64,000 nucleotides of DNA from Bacteroidales bacterium. GTDB taxonomy: Bacteria > Bacteroidota > Bacteroidia > Bacteroidales > UBA932. This document shows, in pieces, positions 15,842-24,702 of the stretch. Made by a program: the position numbers and the translations under genes. A model generated the notes under the pieces. It did not search any database and had not been told where the DNA came from. It was given only the letters and a program-made list of their open reading frames with translations. Every line of letters starts with the position of its first letter. The stretch's first letter is position 1. The stretch covers positions 62,001 to 126,000 of the forward strand of contig JAGAKR010000018.1 in NCBI GenBank assembly GCA_017625535.1, read 5' to 3'.

Positions 15842-17884
15842 ATGAATATCTTAAAGACTATGTTATGCGTATGCGGTCTGGGGCTTGCAGCAGTATCGTG
15901 CACCCAGGAAAACCGGACAAACGATGAACCGTTCAAATATACGGTTGATGAATTTGCTGACCTGCAGATTCTAAGGTACAGGATTCCAGGATGGGATTCA
16001 CTCACAGTACAGCAGAAAGGGTATATCTACCATTTGGCAGAGGCTGCCAAATCGGGAAGGGACATACTTTTCAGCCAGAACTTCAAATACAACCTGAGGA
16101 TAAGGAAGATTCTGGAGAATATCATTGAAAATTACAAGGGAGACAAAGAGTGCAAGGAGTGGCAGGACTTTATAGTTTATGCCAAGAGGGTATTCTTCAG
16201 CAACGGAATACACCACCACTATGCAGAAGACAAGATAATTCCCGAATGCACCCCTGAGTATATGGAAACCCTTCTGCAGGCCATAAACCAAGGGAATCAG
16301 GCAGAAGATATACTTCCAATAATGTATGATCCCGACGTATATCCGCAAAGGAAATATACCGGCAATGAACTGGATGTGATTGAGGCTTCGGCAGTGAACT
16401 TCTACGGTCCCGGAATTACCAAAGATGAGGTTAATGCATTCTATGGCAAAATGGAGGAGAAAGGTGGCGAAAGGCCTCTTGCCTATGGCATAAACAGCCG
16501 CCTTGTAAAAAATGACGGCAAGCTTTCCGAGCAGGTGTACAAGATTGGCGGAAGATTTTCCAACTCCATAAATGCAATTGTGCTGCACCTTGAAAAGGCA
16601 CTTGAACTGGCTGAAAATGAGAGGCAGAAAGATTACATATCAAAACTCATTGAGTACTACCGTACCGGCTCACTTGAGATGTGGGATGAGTACAATATCT
16701 CGTGGGTACAGGACAGTGAGTCAATTGTAGACTTTGTAAACGGCTTTATAGAGGACTACAACGACCCTCTTGGCAGAAAGGCCACCTGGGAGGGAATTGT
16801 GAACTTCAAGGATATTGAGGCATCACGCAGGACCGAGACCATAAGCAACAACGCACAATGGTTTGAGGACAACTCTCCTGTAGATGACAGGTTCAAGAAG
16901 AAAGAGGTGAAAGGTGTGACAGCAAAAGTAATCACCATTGCCTGCCTTGGTGGAGACTGCTACCCTGCAAGCCCTATAGGGATAAACCTTCCAAACTCAA
17001 ATTGGATAAGGAAAGAATACGGTTCAAAATCAGTTACCATTGCAAACATTACAGACGCCTACAATAAAGCCGCTGAAGAGTCTCCCAACAGCATCACAAA
17101 CGAGTTCTCTTACAGCGATGTTGAGAAAGGGCTGATAAAGGAGTACGGATCAATTACCGGCAACCTGCACACAGACCTGCACGAATGTCTGGGACACGGT
17201 TCGGGCCAACTTCTTCCAGGAGTTCCTGCAACTGCACTTGGCGAGTACAACTCAACCTTGGAGGAGGCAAGGGCAGATTTGTTCGGTCTTTACTACATCG
17301 CCGACAAGAAACTCGTGGAACTGGGCATACTTCCAAACGAAGAGGCATACAAGGCTGAGTACATAAACTTTATTGTAAACGGACTCTTCACACAGTTTGT
17401 TAGGATAGAGTTGGGCAAGACCAACACCGAGGCCCATATGCAGGACCGCAAACTCATAGCAGAGTGGTGTTATGAAAACGGCCTCAAAGAGAAGACCGGA
17501 GCAGAAAAGGATGTGATTGAGAAAGTGGTGAAAGATGGCAAAACCTACTTTGCAATAAATGACTACACTGCATTGCGCGGACTCTTTGGAAAACTTCTTG
17601 CAGAGGTACAGAGGATAAAATCAGAGGGTGACTACAAGGCCGGCAAGGAACTGGTTGAGAAATACGCAGTGAATATAGATCCGGTTCTCCACAAAGAGGT
17701 TAAGGAGAGATATGCATCACTCAACCTGAAGCCTTATAAAGGATTCATAAACCCTACTATACGTCCTGTATACGACAAACAAGGTGAGATTAAGGATTAT
17801 GAGATAATCTATCACGACGATTTCCTTGAGCAACATATGGAGTACGGAAAAAAATACTCGTACGAATCGGGGCTTACAATGTAA
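15842..17884 (+). CDS. dipeptidyl-peptidase III (M49), lipoprotein
   Basis: A family M49 zinc exopeptidase that releases dipeptides from the N-terminus of short peptides. The 680-residue protein has a lipoprotein signal (LAAVSC, Cys20). The zinc site HECLGH lies at 447-452, and the second ligand motif EEARAD at 474-479, in the forms known from Bacteroides DPP III. The substrate-binding lobes occupy the N-terminal 340 residues. Unlike cytosolic eukaryotic DPP III, the lipobox places it outside the inner membrane. It is third gene of the YtxH operon and ends at a strong terminator. Confidence 0.93.
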   Translation: MNILKTMLCVCGLGLAAVSCTQENRTNDEPFKYTVDEFADLQILRYRIPGWDSLTVQQKGYIYHLAEAAKSGRDILFSQNFKYNLRIRKILENIIENYKGDKECKEWQDFIVYAKRVFFSNGIHHHYAEDKIIPECTPEYMETLLQAINQGNQAEDILPIMYDPDVYPQRKYTGNELDVIEASAVNFYGPGITKDEVNAFYGKMEEKGGERPLAYGINSRLVKNDGKLSEQVYKIGGRFSNSINAIVLHLEKALELAENERQKDYISKLIEYYRTGSLEMWDEYNISWVQDSESIVDFVNGFIEDYNDPLGRKATWEGIVNFKDIEASRRTETISNNAQWFEDNSPVDDRFKKKEVKGVTAKVITIACLGGDCYPASPIGINLPNSNWIRKEYGSKSVTIANITDAYNKAAEESPNSITNEFSYSDVEKGLIKEYGSITGNLHTDLHECLGHGSGQLLPGVPATALGEYNSTLEEARADLFGLYYIADKKLVELGILPNEEAYKAEYINFIVNGLFTQFVRIELGKTNTEAHMQDRKLIAEWCYENGLKEKTGAEKDVIEKVVKDGKTYFAINDYTALRGLFGKLLAEVQRIKSEGDYKAGKELVEKYAVNIDPVLHKEVKERYASLNLKPYKGFINPTIRPVYDKQGEIKDYEIIYHDDFLEQHMEYGKKYSYESGLTM

Positions 17885-17907
17885 TCCATAGAAAACAGGA
17901 TATAAAG

Positions 17908-17940
17908 AAATCCCCTCCACGGTATTTGTGGAGGGGATTT
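17908..17940. terminator. bidirectional intrinsic terminator
   Basis: Perfect 13-bp inverted repeat AAATCCCCTCCAC/GTGGAGGGGATTT with a 7-base loop (17921-17927), between the convergent DPP III and M28 genes. Confidence 0.9.
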
Positions 17941-17965
17941 CTATTTCAAATATGGGATTGGCCCA

Positions 17966-19582
17966 TTATTTTTTCTGCATCTTCTTAACCTCTTCAGTCC
18001 TCAAGTCCTCTTTACCGGTAACATACTCCTTGTAAAGTCCCTTTCTGTCCAATTTATGGTCGAGATTTGAAAGGCCGTAAAGGATAATTGCGTTTACAAC
18101 AGATGTATGATCCTGGTACTCAGGGATGCTCTTGTTGTAAAGGTCTCTTTCAGTATGCCAGATTTCTCCGTAATTGAAGTTGTAACCCTTAGGGTCTGCA
18201 AGATTGAGGCCTATTGCAGGTACACCGTTCATTACAAAGTGTGCGTGGTCTGAACCGCCTGCAGTTACAGGTTTAGGACCTGGCTCGCCTTTGCGCTCTG
18301 TTACGGTGAATGGGAAATCAGGGTTAACCTTGTTGATAGGCTCGCAAACCTTTACAAAATCCTCATACATTGCAGGAGGTACTGTAATTCCCATAGGAAC
18401 TGTAGGGCCTCCGTCCCTGTTGAAATAGTTCACGATATTTGCGAGAGGAGCAATGCCGGACTCAACGAACTTCTTGCTGCCCCACAAGCCGAACTCCTCG
18501 GCAGCCCATACGCAGAAGAGGATTGTCCTCTTTGGTTTTGCTCCAGCCTGGGCAAGAAGTCTTGCAGCCTCCATTGTAGGACCTACACCAACATTACAGT
18601 CAACGCCACCGGTTGCAACATCAAATGCATCAAGGTGACCTCCTGAAAGCACATACTCATCAGGATATTTTGATCCTTTCATAACACCAATGTAGTTGTG
18701 GAATTTAACCGGTCCCATCTTGAAATGGTTTCTGATGTCAAACTCCAACTGGAAATACTCCCTTCTGTCAACCATCTTCTCAATCTCCTTGTACTGGTCC
18801 TCGTTAAGTTTGATGTCCGGAACGGTTGGAAGGGTCTCCCAAGTCATATCCATACAGTTCTTCCTGTCATACAATGCCCTGATTGGAATTGCTGAAGACT
18901 GGATGATTCCAAGGATTCCTGCATCAACCATCTGCCTGTAGAACAGACCAGGCTCGTATTTCATCTTCTTAAGTTCTTTCTTGTTGTCAGGGTTTGCCCT
19001 GTTGTACATCATAATCTCCCTGTTCTCCTTCTCTATCTGGGCATTCTCTGCAATCATTGCTGCACGTACGCTGTCTGCTTTTGCAGAATAATCGATAGGC
19101 CATCCTGAGTTTGTTCCTCCGATAAGCACCCAGGCACCTTTAAGTACACCAACCATTCTGTCGAACTCTGCCTGTGTTCTTGGCTCTTTAAGAACGTGTC
19201 CCCTCTGCACACCTTTGGTACCTGCAGTGTATGAAGGGGTGGCAAAATGGAGTGTCTGGCCGCTTCCGCCAAGCATACGTCCGAACCAAGGGCCTCTGTT
19301 GAAACCTACAGGCATTTCACCAACTTCCTGTTTCCAAACCTCAAGACCCCATTTCTTGAACATATATTCAATCCAGTCACCGGCATTCTCGTATGCATCC
19401 GATCCTACAAGGCGTCCGCCGAACCTGTTTGACAGCACATCCTGATGATCCATAGTCTGATTGTCTGTCTTGGCAATCTCTATGACCTTGTTTATAACAG
19501 GGTCATTCTTCTGTGCATAAGAACTTGTAATGCACAGAGCACATAGAGCAACAACTCCTGTGAAAAATTTAAAATAGCGCAT
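17966..19582 (-). CDS. M28-family zinc aminopeptidase/carboxypeptidase
   Basis: A 538-residue exported peptidase of family M28 (two-zinc). The start MRYFKFFTG gives a good signal peptide (cleavage after SSYAQ); the longer frame upstream runs into the neighbouring YbaN gene and is rejected. The catalytic region holds SGGHLDAFDVATGG (His/Asp zinc ligands), the WAAEEFGLWGS block (catalytic Glu) and a later GGSDHAHFV histidine. A PA-like insert precedes the catalytic core. It lies 22 bases after the YbaN gene and was probably transcribed with it. It adds to an unusually dense set of exported peptidases. Confidence 0.9.
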   Translation of the reverse strand: MRYFKFFTGVVALCALCITSSYAQKNDPVINKVIEIAKTDNQTMDHQDVLSNRFGGRLVGSDAYENAGDWIEYMFKKWGLEVWKQEVGEMPVGFNRGPWFGRMLGGSGQTLHFATPSYTAGTKGVQRGHVLKEPRTQAEFDRMVGVLKGAWVLIGGTNSGWPIDYSAKADSVRAAMIAENAQIEKENREIMMYNRANPDNKKELKKMKYEPGLFYRQMVDAGILGIIQSSAIPIRALYDRKNCMDMTWETLPTVPDIKLNEDQYKEIEKMVDRREYFQLEFDIRNHFKMGPVKFHNYIGVMKGSKYPDEYVLSGGHLDAFDVATGGVDCNVGVGPTMEAARLLAQAGAKPKRTILFCVWAAEEFGLWGSKKFVESGIAPLANIVNYFNRDGGPTVPMGITVPPAMYEDFVKVCEPINKVNPDFPFTVTERKGEPGPKPVTAGGSDHAHFVMNGVPAIGLNLADPKGYNFNYGEIWHTERDLYNKSIPEYQDHTSVVNAIILYGLSNLDHKLDRKGLYKEYVTGKEDLRTEEVKKMQKK

Positions 19583-19604
19583 ATTATTTTTATTTAGGTT
19601 AATA

Positions 19605-19964
19605 TTATTTCTCCCTTTTGCAGTACAGGTGAATTGTAACTCCAATTCCCACCAGCACCAATACAGCCACAACATACAGGTTATTACGGCACAAGGCCAT
19701 TGCAACCAGCAAAGTGAGCCATAAAGTTAGCAAAATTCTCCTTAATCTTGGCACAGGTATGCCGTTTCTGGAAAAATATGAGTGTACATAGGGGGCCAGC
19801 AGCCGGTTTCCCATAATCACTTTTATCCCCTTCCTGGAGGATCTCATGAAGAGCCAGATTGCCAGCAGCAGGAACGGTGTTGTAGGGAGTACGGGAAGAA
19901 ACATCCCCAAAAAGCCCAAAGCGACACACAATGATGCAGTTACTATGTATACGTATTTCCTCAT
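19605..19964 (-). CDS. YbaN/DUF454-family inner-membrane protein
   Basis: A 119-residue membrane protein of the YbaN (DUF454) family. The family hallmark LGFLGMFLPVLPTTPFLLLA sits in the first third, followed by a short cytoplasmic segment (SRNGIPVPRLRR) and two more helices. The function is unknown in all organisms. It is first gene of a two-gene unit with the M28 peptidase. Confidence 0.88.
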   Translation of the reverse strand: MRKYVYIVTASLCVALGFLGMFLPVLPTTPFLLLAIWLFMRSSRKGIKVIMGNRLLAPYVHSYFSRNGIPVPRLRRILLTLWLTLLVAMALCRNNLYVVAVLVLVGIGVTIHLYCKREK

Positions 19965-19979
19965 TTTTTATTATATTCG

Positions 19980-19987
19980 CAAAGATA
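19980..19987 (-). promoter_or_regulatory. -7 box for ybaN-M28 unit
   Basis: TATCTTTG on the minus strand (complement CAAAGATA), 15 bases before the YbaN start codon. No clear -33 element. Confidence 0.5.
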
Positions 19988-20006
19988 AACCTAAAACTTA
20001 AAAATT

Positions 20007-21422
20007 ATGCCATTAGTTCCGTTACATTTCTCCCTCAGTGGCTTTGTAGAGCAGATTTCTGCAGCACTGTGGGGATGGCCTACAATTGTGCTCCTTTTTG
20101 GAACCCATCTTTTCCTTACCATTGTCCTCAAGTTTCCGCAGAGGAAAATTTTCACCGCAATCAAGATGTCATTCACAAAAGACCCTGATGCCAGTGGTGA
20201 CGTGAGCCAGTTCGGGGCACTTGCAACCTCCCTGGCGGCAACAATAGGTACCGGAAACATCATAGGTGTGGCTACAGCGGTATCTCTTGGAGGCCCTGGT
20301 GCGGTGTTATGGTGCTGGATGGCAGGTTTCCTTGGAATAGCAACCAAATACAGCGAAGGTCTGCTTGCAATCAAATACAGGGTTAAATCGCACGACGGTA
20401 CAATGATTGGAGGCCCTATGTATGCCCTTGAGAGAGGCCTTAAAATGAAATGGCTTGCTGTTGTATTCTGTATATTCACAGCATTGGCCGCATTCGGCAT
20501 TGGAAATACCGTGCAATCCAATGCAATTGCATCACTTCTTGCACAGCCGGGACTTATGGGTGAAGGCTACGCAGGCCTTTCAACCCAGATAACAGGTGCA
20601 ATAACTGCAATACTGGTGGCACTGGTAATCATTTTTGGTGTAAAGTCAATTGCAAGGGTATGCGAGGCGCTTGTACCATTTATGGCAATTTCCTATGTTG
20701 TAGGATGTATAATCATCCTTTTCATCAATTGGGAGTTTCTGGGTGATGCAATCAACCTCATTTTCACATCTGCATTCTCGCCACGTGCAGCAGGAGGCGG
20801 ATTCATAGGCAGCACTGTAATGGTTGCGGCAAGGTTCGGTATTGCAAGAGGATTGTTCTCAAATGAATCAGGTTTGGGATCTGCCCCTATTGTTGCAGCG
20901 GCCGCACAGACCAGAAATCCTGTAAGGCAGGCTATGGTTTCTTCAACAGCCACATTCTGGGATACAGTTGTAGTATGTGCCCTCACCGGACTTGTAATTG
21001 TGAGCAGCATTATCGCATACCCTCATATAAGTTCTACAGACGGTGCACAACTTACCCATCTTGCATTTGCAGAGATTCCATATGTGGGTACCCCTGTACT
21101 TATTGTAGGACTTATAACCTTCACTTTCTCAACTATCCTCGGATGGAGCTACTATGGTGAAAAGGCAATACAATATATAGCAGGCAGAAAGACAATATAT
21201 GCATTCAGGGCTGTATGGATAATTATGGCATATGTAGGTGCCAATGTGGATCTCGCACTTGTATGGAGCCTTGCAGACTGCGCCAATGCACTTATGGCAT
21301 TCCCTAACCTTATATCACTGCTGCTGTTGAGCGGAGTGATCATTAAAGAGACAAACAAATACCTGTGGGGCAACAGGCTTGATGAATACTCTGGCGAAGA
21401 ACCGCCGGTTATAGAAGATTAA
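20007..21422 (+). CDS. alanine/glycine:cation symporter (AGCS family)
   Basis: A 471-residue sodium-coupled amino-acid symporter of the AGCS family (AgcS/DagA/YaaJ relatives), importing small amino acids such as alanine or glycine. The family signature region GDVSQFGALATSLAATIGTG is near residue 60. ARFGIARGLFSNESGLGSAP follows in the middle, and about ten or eleven membrane helices are visible. It is a single-gene unit ending in a terminator. In a bacterium with many exported peptidases it would take up peptide breakdown products. Confidence 0.94.
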   Translation: MPLVPLHFSLSGFVEQISAALWGWPTIVLLFGTHLFLTIVLKFPQRKIFTAIKMSFTKDPDASGDVSQFGALATSLAATIGTGNIIGVATAVSLGGPGAVLWCWMAGFLGIATKYSEGLLAIKYRVKSHDGTMIGGPMYALERGLKMKWLAVVFCIFTALAAFGIGNTVQSNAIASLLAQPGLMGEGYAGLSTQITGAITAILVALVIIFGVKSIARVCEALVPFMAISYVVGCIIILFINWEFLGDAINLIFTSAFSPRAAGGGFIGSTVMVAARFGIARGLFSNESGLGSAPIVAAAAQTRNPVRQAMVSSTATFWDTVVVCALTGLVIVSSIIAYPHISSTDGAQLTHLAFAEIPYVGTPVLIVGLITFTFSTILGWSYYGEKAIQYIAGRKTIYAFRAVWIIMAYVGANVDLALVWSLADCANALMAFPNLISLLLLSGVIIKETNKYLWGNRLDEYSGEEPPVIED

Positions 21423-21424
21423 AT

Positions 21425-21456
21425 GAGAATGGCAGTGGAAGTCCACTGCCATTTTC
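21425..21456. terminator. bidirectional intrinsic terminator
   Basis: Perfect stem AATGGCAGTGGA/TCCACTGCCATT (21428-21439 with 21442-21453) between the convergent symporter and MarC genes, with A-rich and T-rich flanks. Confidence 0.85.
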
Positions 21457-21458
21457 AT

Positions 21459-22043
21459 TTATCCGATAAGTGAAGATATGTTGGTTACAAACAGTTTCAC
21501 TGCCATTGCCAGGAGGATGATTCCAAAGAATTTCCGCAATACATAAATGACCCCCTTCCCGAAGAGTTTCTCAATCCACTCAAGTTTTGCAAGAACCAGA
21601 TAGACAAAGACCATATTGAGGATAATGGCAACAATGATGTTCACTATATTGAACTCTGCCCTGAGTGAAAGGAGTGTTGTAAGTGCACCGGCACCTGCAA
21701 TGAGGGGAAAAATAAGAGGTACAATGGTTGCACTCCCCTGCGGACCGTCATTTTTCATAAGTTCAACCCCCAAAATCATCTCAATAGCCATAACAAGAAT
21801 TACTAATGCACCTGCCACAGCAAAAGACTGGATATCCACCCCAAACAAAGATAGGAGGCCATCTCCCGCAAAAAGGAATGCTACAAAAATTACAAATGAG
21901 CCTACAGCCGTCTGGACAGGCTGTATTACATTACCTTTTTTTTTCAAATCAATAATAATTGGAATTGACCCTGTAATATCTATGATTGCAAACAGCACCA
22001 TAAAGGCGCTTACAATCTCTTTTATGCTGAATTCTAAGCTCAT
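21459..22043 (-). CDS. MarC-family integral membrane protein
   Basis: A 194-residue protein with six predicted helices, matching the MarC/SNARE-associated-like (UPF0056) family. ITGSIPIIIDL near residue 25 and PLIFPLIAGAGALTTLLSL in the second half are characteristic. The start MSLEFSIKE is chosen; the frame extends 21 codons further but over the TATCTTTG -7 box at 22072-22079. The function is unknown, and its former link to multiple antibiotic resistance was not confirmed in E. coli. Confidence 0.88.
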   Translation of the reverse strand: MSLEFSIKEIVSAFMVLFAIIDITGSIPIIIDLKKKGNVIQPVQTAVGSFVIFVAFLFAGDGLLSLFGVDIQSFAVAGALVILVMAIEMILGVELMKNDGPQGSATIVPLIFPLIAGAGALTTLLSLRAEFNIVNIIVAIILNMVFVYLVLAKLEWIEKLFGKGVIYVLRKFFGIILLAMAVKLFVTNISSLIG

Positions 22044-22068
22044 ATGAAAATATTTTTTACCAATTTCC

Positions 22069-22099
22069 TTGCAAAGATAAAATATAGTTTTTAACTTTA
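22069..22099. promoter_or_regulatory. divergent promoters for MarC and histone-H1-like genes
   Basis: Plus strand: TTG at 22069-22071, a 20-base gap, then TAACTTTA at 22092-22099, upstream of the H1-like gene. Minus strand: TATCTTTG (complement of 22072-22079) upstream of MarC. The two promoters overlap. Confidence 0.5.
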
Positions 22100-22133
22100 A
22101 CCACATAAAACTAACCTATTAAATGCTATAGCA

Positions 22134-22310
22134 ATGAAAGAATTGATCGAGAAAATTAAGACTGAGATGGAAGCTTTTTCAAAAGACGCTGATGCTCAAC
22201 TAGTTAAAGGTAACAAAGCTGCAGGTACACGTGCAAGGAAATCTGCTCTTGAGATTGGCAAAATGATGAAGGAGTTCAGAAAAGTTTCCATTGAGGCAAG
22301 CAAGAAATAA
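22134..22310 (+). CDS. histone-H1-like (Hc1-type) small DNA-binding protein
   Basis: A 58-residue, lysine-rich helical protein. It starts MKELIEKIKTEMEAFSKDAD and has the basic core KGNKAAGTRARKSALEIGK followed by MMKEFRKVSIEASKK. This matches the short histone H1-like proteins that are common, highly expressed single genes in Bacteroidetes and resemble the N-terminal part of chlamydial Hc1. It probably acts in nucleoid organisation. Codon choice is A/T-leaning (GCT, AAA) compared with neighbours, as expected for a highly expressed gene. It has its own promoter and a strong terminator. Confidence 0.85.
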   Translation: MKELIEKIKTEMEAFSKDADAQLVKGNKAAGTRARKSALEIGKMMKEFRKVSIEASKK

Positions 22311-22330
22311 TCTTGTCCCAGTCTACAAAG

Positions 22331-22371
22331 CAAAAAAAAGTTGTGACACCCAATCACAACTTTTTTTTTGC
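22331..22371. terminator. strong bidirectional terminator
   Basis: GCAAAAAAAAGTTGTGA and its complement around the loop CACCCAA: stem GTTGTGA/TCACAAC continued by eight A:T pairs. It ends the H1-like gene and serves the convergent lipoprotein unit. Confidence 0.9.
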
Positions 22372-22389
22372 AGGCATCCATACCTCTGA

Positions 22390-22830
22390 TTATCTGCCCA
22401 AAGGGAGTATTATACCCATCTTCTTGACGTTATCCCACAGCCACACGTTGTTACCCGAAAAATGGACGCATTCCATCTGCATTGTGTTGGAAATCTCATC
22501 CTCACCCAACCGGTATTTGAGTTCCACACCAACTGCAGCATCATCCAATGACGGGAATCTTGAGAGCACAACGTGTACATAATCTGTCTGGTCATCGTTC
22601 TGCATCCTCACATACTTCCTCTTACGGTTTATCCCCAACTGACACTTTTCATCTGAATACTTGAACAGATAACCGCCATATCCAACAAGTCCGCATTCCT
22701 GTTTCTGCACAAAATCCTCCAGTTCCACAGGTTTCCCTGGAGAATCCTTGCTGCAGGAAACAGCAAACAGCACCAGTGCAAGAAACAGCAGCACACTATC
22801 TGACCTGTATTTTTTTATAAATCCTTTCAT
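22390..22830 (-). CDS. hypothetical lipoprotein
   Basis: A 146-residue protein with a lipoprotein signal (LFAVSC, Cys26). The mature part is a small, probably beta-rich domain (YGGYLFKYSDEKCQLGI, YVHVVLSRFPS, VGVELKYRLG) with three more cysteines. No family is recognised. Its start overlaps the end of the upstream M6 peptidase gene by 35 bases in another frame, so the two are translationally coupled and the lipoprotein may partner the peptidase. Confidence 0.72.
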   Translation of the reverse strand: MKGFIKKYRSDSVLLFLALVLFAVSCSKDSPGKPVELEDFVQKQECGLVGYGGYLFKYSDEKCQLGINRKRKYVRMQNDDQTDYVHVVLSRFPSLDDAAVGVELKYRLGEDEISNTMQMECVHFSGNNVWLWDNVKKMGIILPLGR

Positions 22831-24658
22831 CTGAACCGTCTGAATACTTTATTAAAGCCATTATCTCCTTCTCCCCTTTCTCTTCAAGCAGTATACTTTC
22901 TCCGTCAATTTTACTGCCATTTACATACCATTCCACCTGGACAGGTTTCTCAATCATATTTATAAGCCTAAAATCCATAATGTCACCAGCCTCATAGCCA
23001 TCCTGTGCAACATATATATATGGGAACATTGATGTTACAGGGAGTGTTTTTGCAGTCATTCTGGATGCATCCCCGCAGGTATTCCCATAAAGGGCGCACA
23101 CTTCTATCTCATATGCGGTACCGGGAAGTATTCCATCTATATAGAAAGCAGCCGAATCAGTTATTGCACTGGTGAATCCAACTCCACCTTTCTCCCTCCA
23201 TTTCACGAGCCATTGCAGTTGCACTTCCTCATCCTCTTCGGGTGGGGCCGGATGCCATCCCACTTTTATGTCATACTGGTAAGGATGTGCCCTGCATTCA
23301 TCTGCACGTGGCAATGCAGGGTTGAATGAGAGTTCCTCAACCGTCTTGAAGATTACACGCCCACTGGAGTATCCTATCCCAACCAACCCTATTCCCACAG
23401 GATGACCAGCCCAATCCACCAAAGGGATTTCACCGCTTGGAAGCAGTTCTTTCACCCCCTTTTTGCCAGGGAAAAACACTCCCGAAGCATCTGCCGCATC
23501 CGGCAATGCCGGAATGACCCTTACACACTCATGGGTGGCAAAACTGTTTATATTATTGAAGCCCCATCTGTCCGCGCTGGATATTCCTCCAAAGACCTTT
23601 GCAGATTTGTCTATATGGTAGACAACCAGGCCGCTTCCCCCAATATGGGTGTCCCAACCCGATTCCCTGCGGCATTCAAGGAGGAAGTATTCACCTTCAT
23701 TGGTGGTCTTTATCCTGTATATTTTGTCCGATATCCCAAATGGGTATATTGAATAGGTTTTATCTGGAATGAGGTCCTCTACTGTGCATAATCCGAGCAA
23801 CTCCCTTTCTACCGCATTGTACAGCGGTGGGGTATTTCCTCCGTTTAGAAAATTTCCCTTGTCCATAATGGAAAGTGTGCCGTAGGTGCCGGGGGCTGCC
23901 CCCTCCACCTCCCCATTAACGTCATAGAGATCGGGAAGCCCAAGAAAATGGGAGAACTCGTGGCAAAAGTGCCCTATGCGTGCAATCTGGGATCCGCTGC
24001 TTCCGCCCAATTCTGCAGTACAGGTGTATGATGCTATGCCTGTGCCGTTGAAACTCAGGTTATGGCCTGTTGCATCCTGCTGGTGAGGCCATATTGAATC
24101 CGGTGATCCCCCTTCTGCCTGGCTGTATCCGGCAAAGATGATTGAGACATTGTCTGCCATACCGTCTGAGTTGTTGTCATAGCGTGAGAAGTCTGTTCCA
24201 GTTGCGGATGCAGCCTCACAGGCATCCTTTACCAGTTCTATTATGTTGGAATCATTTGCTGTTTCACTCTGAGCCCCGTAATGGGCCACAGGATTGGGCA
24301 GTGTAATGACATCAGACACTTCAAACACAAAGGTGCGTTTTCCCTTGAAATTTCTATTGAGCCATTTGGCAACGCTTCCTGTTGCACCCGCTGCAGTATA
24401 ATCCATCCCGTTGAGCATTGTGGTGAAACTCCCCTTTGGGTCTGCCACAGAGAAGCGCACATCCTCAAACTCCACAAGCAGCACCGGGTATATGGTCTGT
24501 TTGATATCTGAATTGGTCTGCAAAACCATTCGGGTGTCCGATTGTTGGGAATTTACTATATTTGGGGAAGTATTCTGGGGATTATGTGCAGCACAAGGGG
24601 CCGCTCCTGCACCCAGGAGCAGCAATGCAGCAAGAATATGTTTGAATGTGCCGCCCAT
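22796..24658 (-). CDS. M6-family (immune-inhibitor-A-like) metallopeptidase
   Basis: A 620-residue exported zinc peptidase. The signal peptide ends GAAPCAAH. The M6 catalytic motif is HFCHEFSHFLGLPDLYD, that is HExxH followed by the family GxPDLYD, near residue 232. A beta-sandwich domain that looks fibronectin-type III (LQWLVKWREKGG to EIEVCALYGN) and a C-terminal beta domain follow. The start MGGTFKHIL is chosen because TATCTTAG (minus strand, about 25 bases upstream) resembles a -7 box. An ATG 10 codons earlier (MYLSIK) would lie within that box. It is followed by an overlapping lipoprotein gene. Confidence 0.86.
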   Translation of the reverse strand: MGGTFKHILAALLLLGAGAAPCAAHNPQNTSPNIVNSQQSDTRMVLQTNSDIKQTIYPVLLVEFEDVRFSVADPKGSFTTMLNGMDYTAAGATGSVAKWLNRNFKGKRTFVFEVSDVITLPNPVAHYGAQSETANDSNIIELVKDACEAASATGTDFSRYDNNSDGMADNVSIIFAGYSQAEGGSPDSIWPHQQDATGHNLSFNGTGIASYTCTAELGGSSGSQIARIGHFCHEFSHFLGLPDLYDVNGEVEGAAPGTYGTLSIMDKGNFLNGGNTPPLYNAVERELLGLCTVEDLIPDKTYSIYPFGISDKIYRIKTTNEGEYFLLECRRESGWDTHIGGSGLVVYHIDKSAKVFGGISSADRWGFNNINSFATHECVRVIPALPDAADASGVFFPGKKGVKELLPSGEIPLVDWAGHPVGIGLVGIGYSSGRVIFKTVEELSFNPALPRADECRAHPYQYDIKVGWHPAPPEEDEEVQLQWLVKWREKGGVGFTSAITDSAAFYIDGILPGTAYEIEVCALYGNTCGDASRMTAKTLPVTSMFPYIYVAQDGYEAGDIMDFRLINMIEKPVQVEWYVNGSKIDGESILLEEKGEKEIMALIKYSDGSDERIYKKIQVR

Positions 24659-24702
24659 AACCGCATAAACTTTAATGCTAAGATACATCTTTTTCAGGTA
24701 GA

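Noticed and set aside
19583..19705. 41-codon N-terminal extension of the M28 peptidase
   Set aside because: It overlaps the YbaN gene and precedes a normal signal peptide start at 19582.
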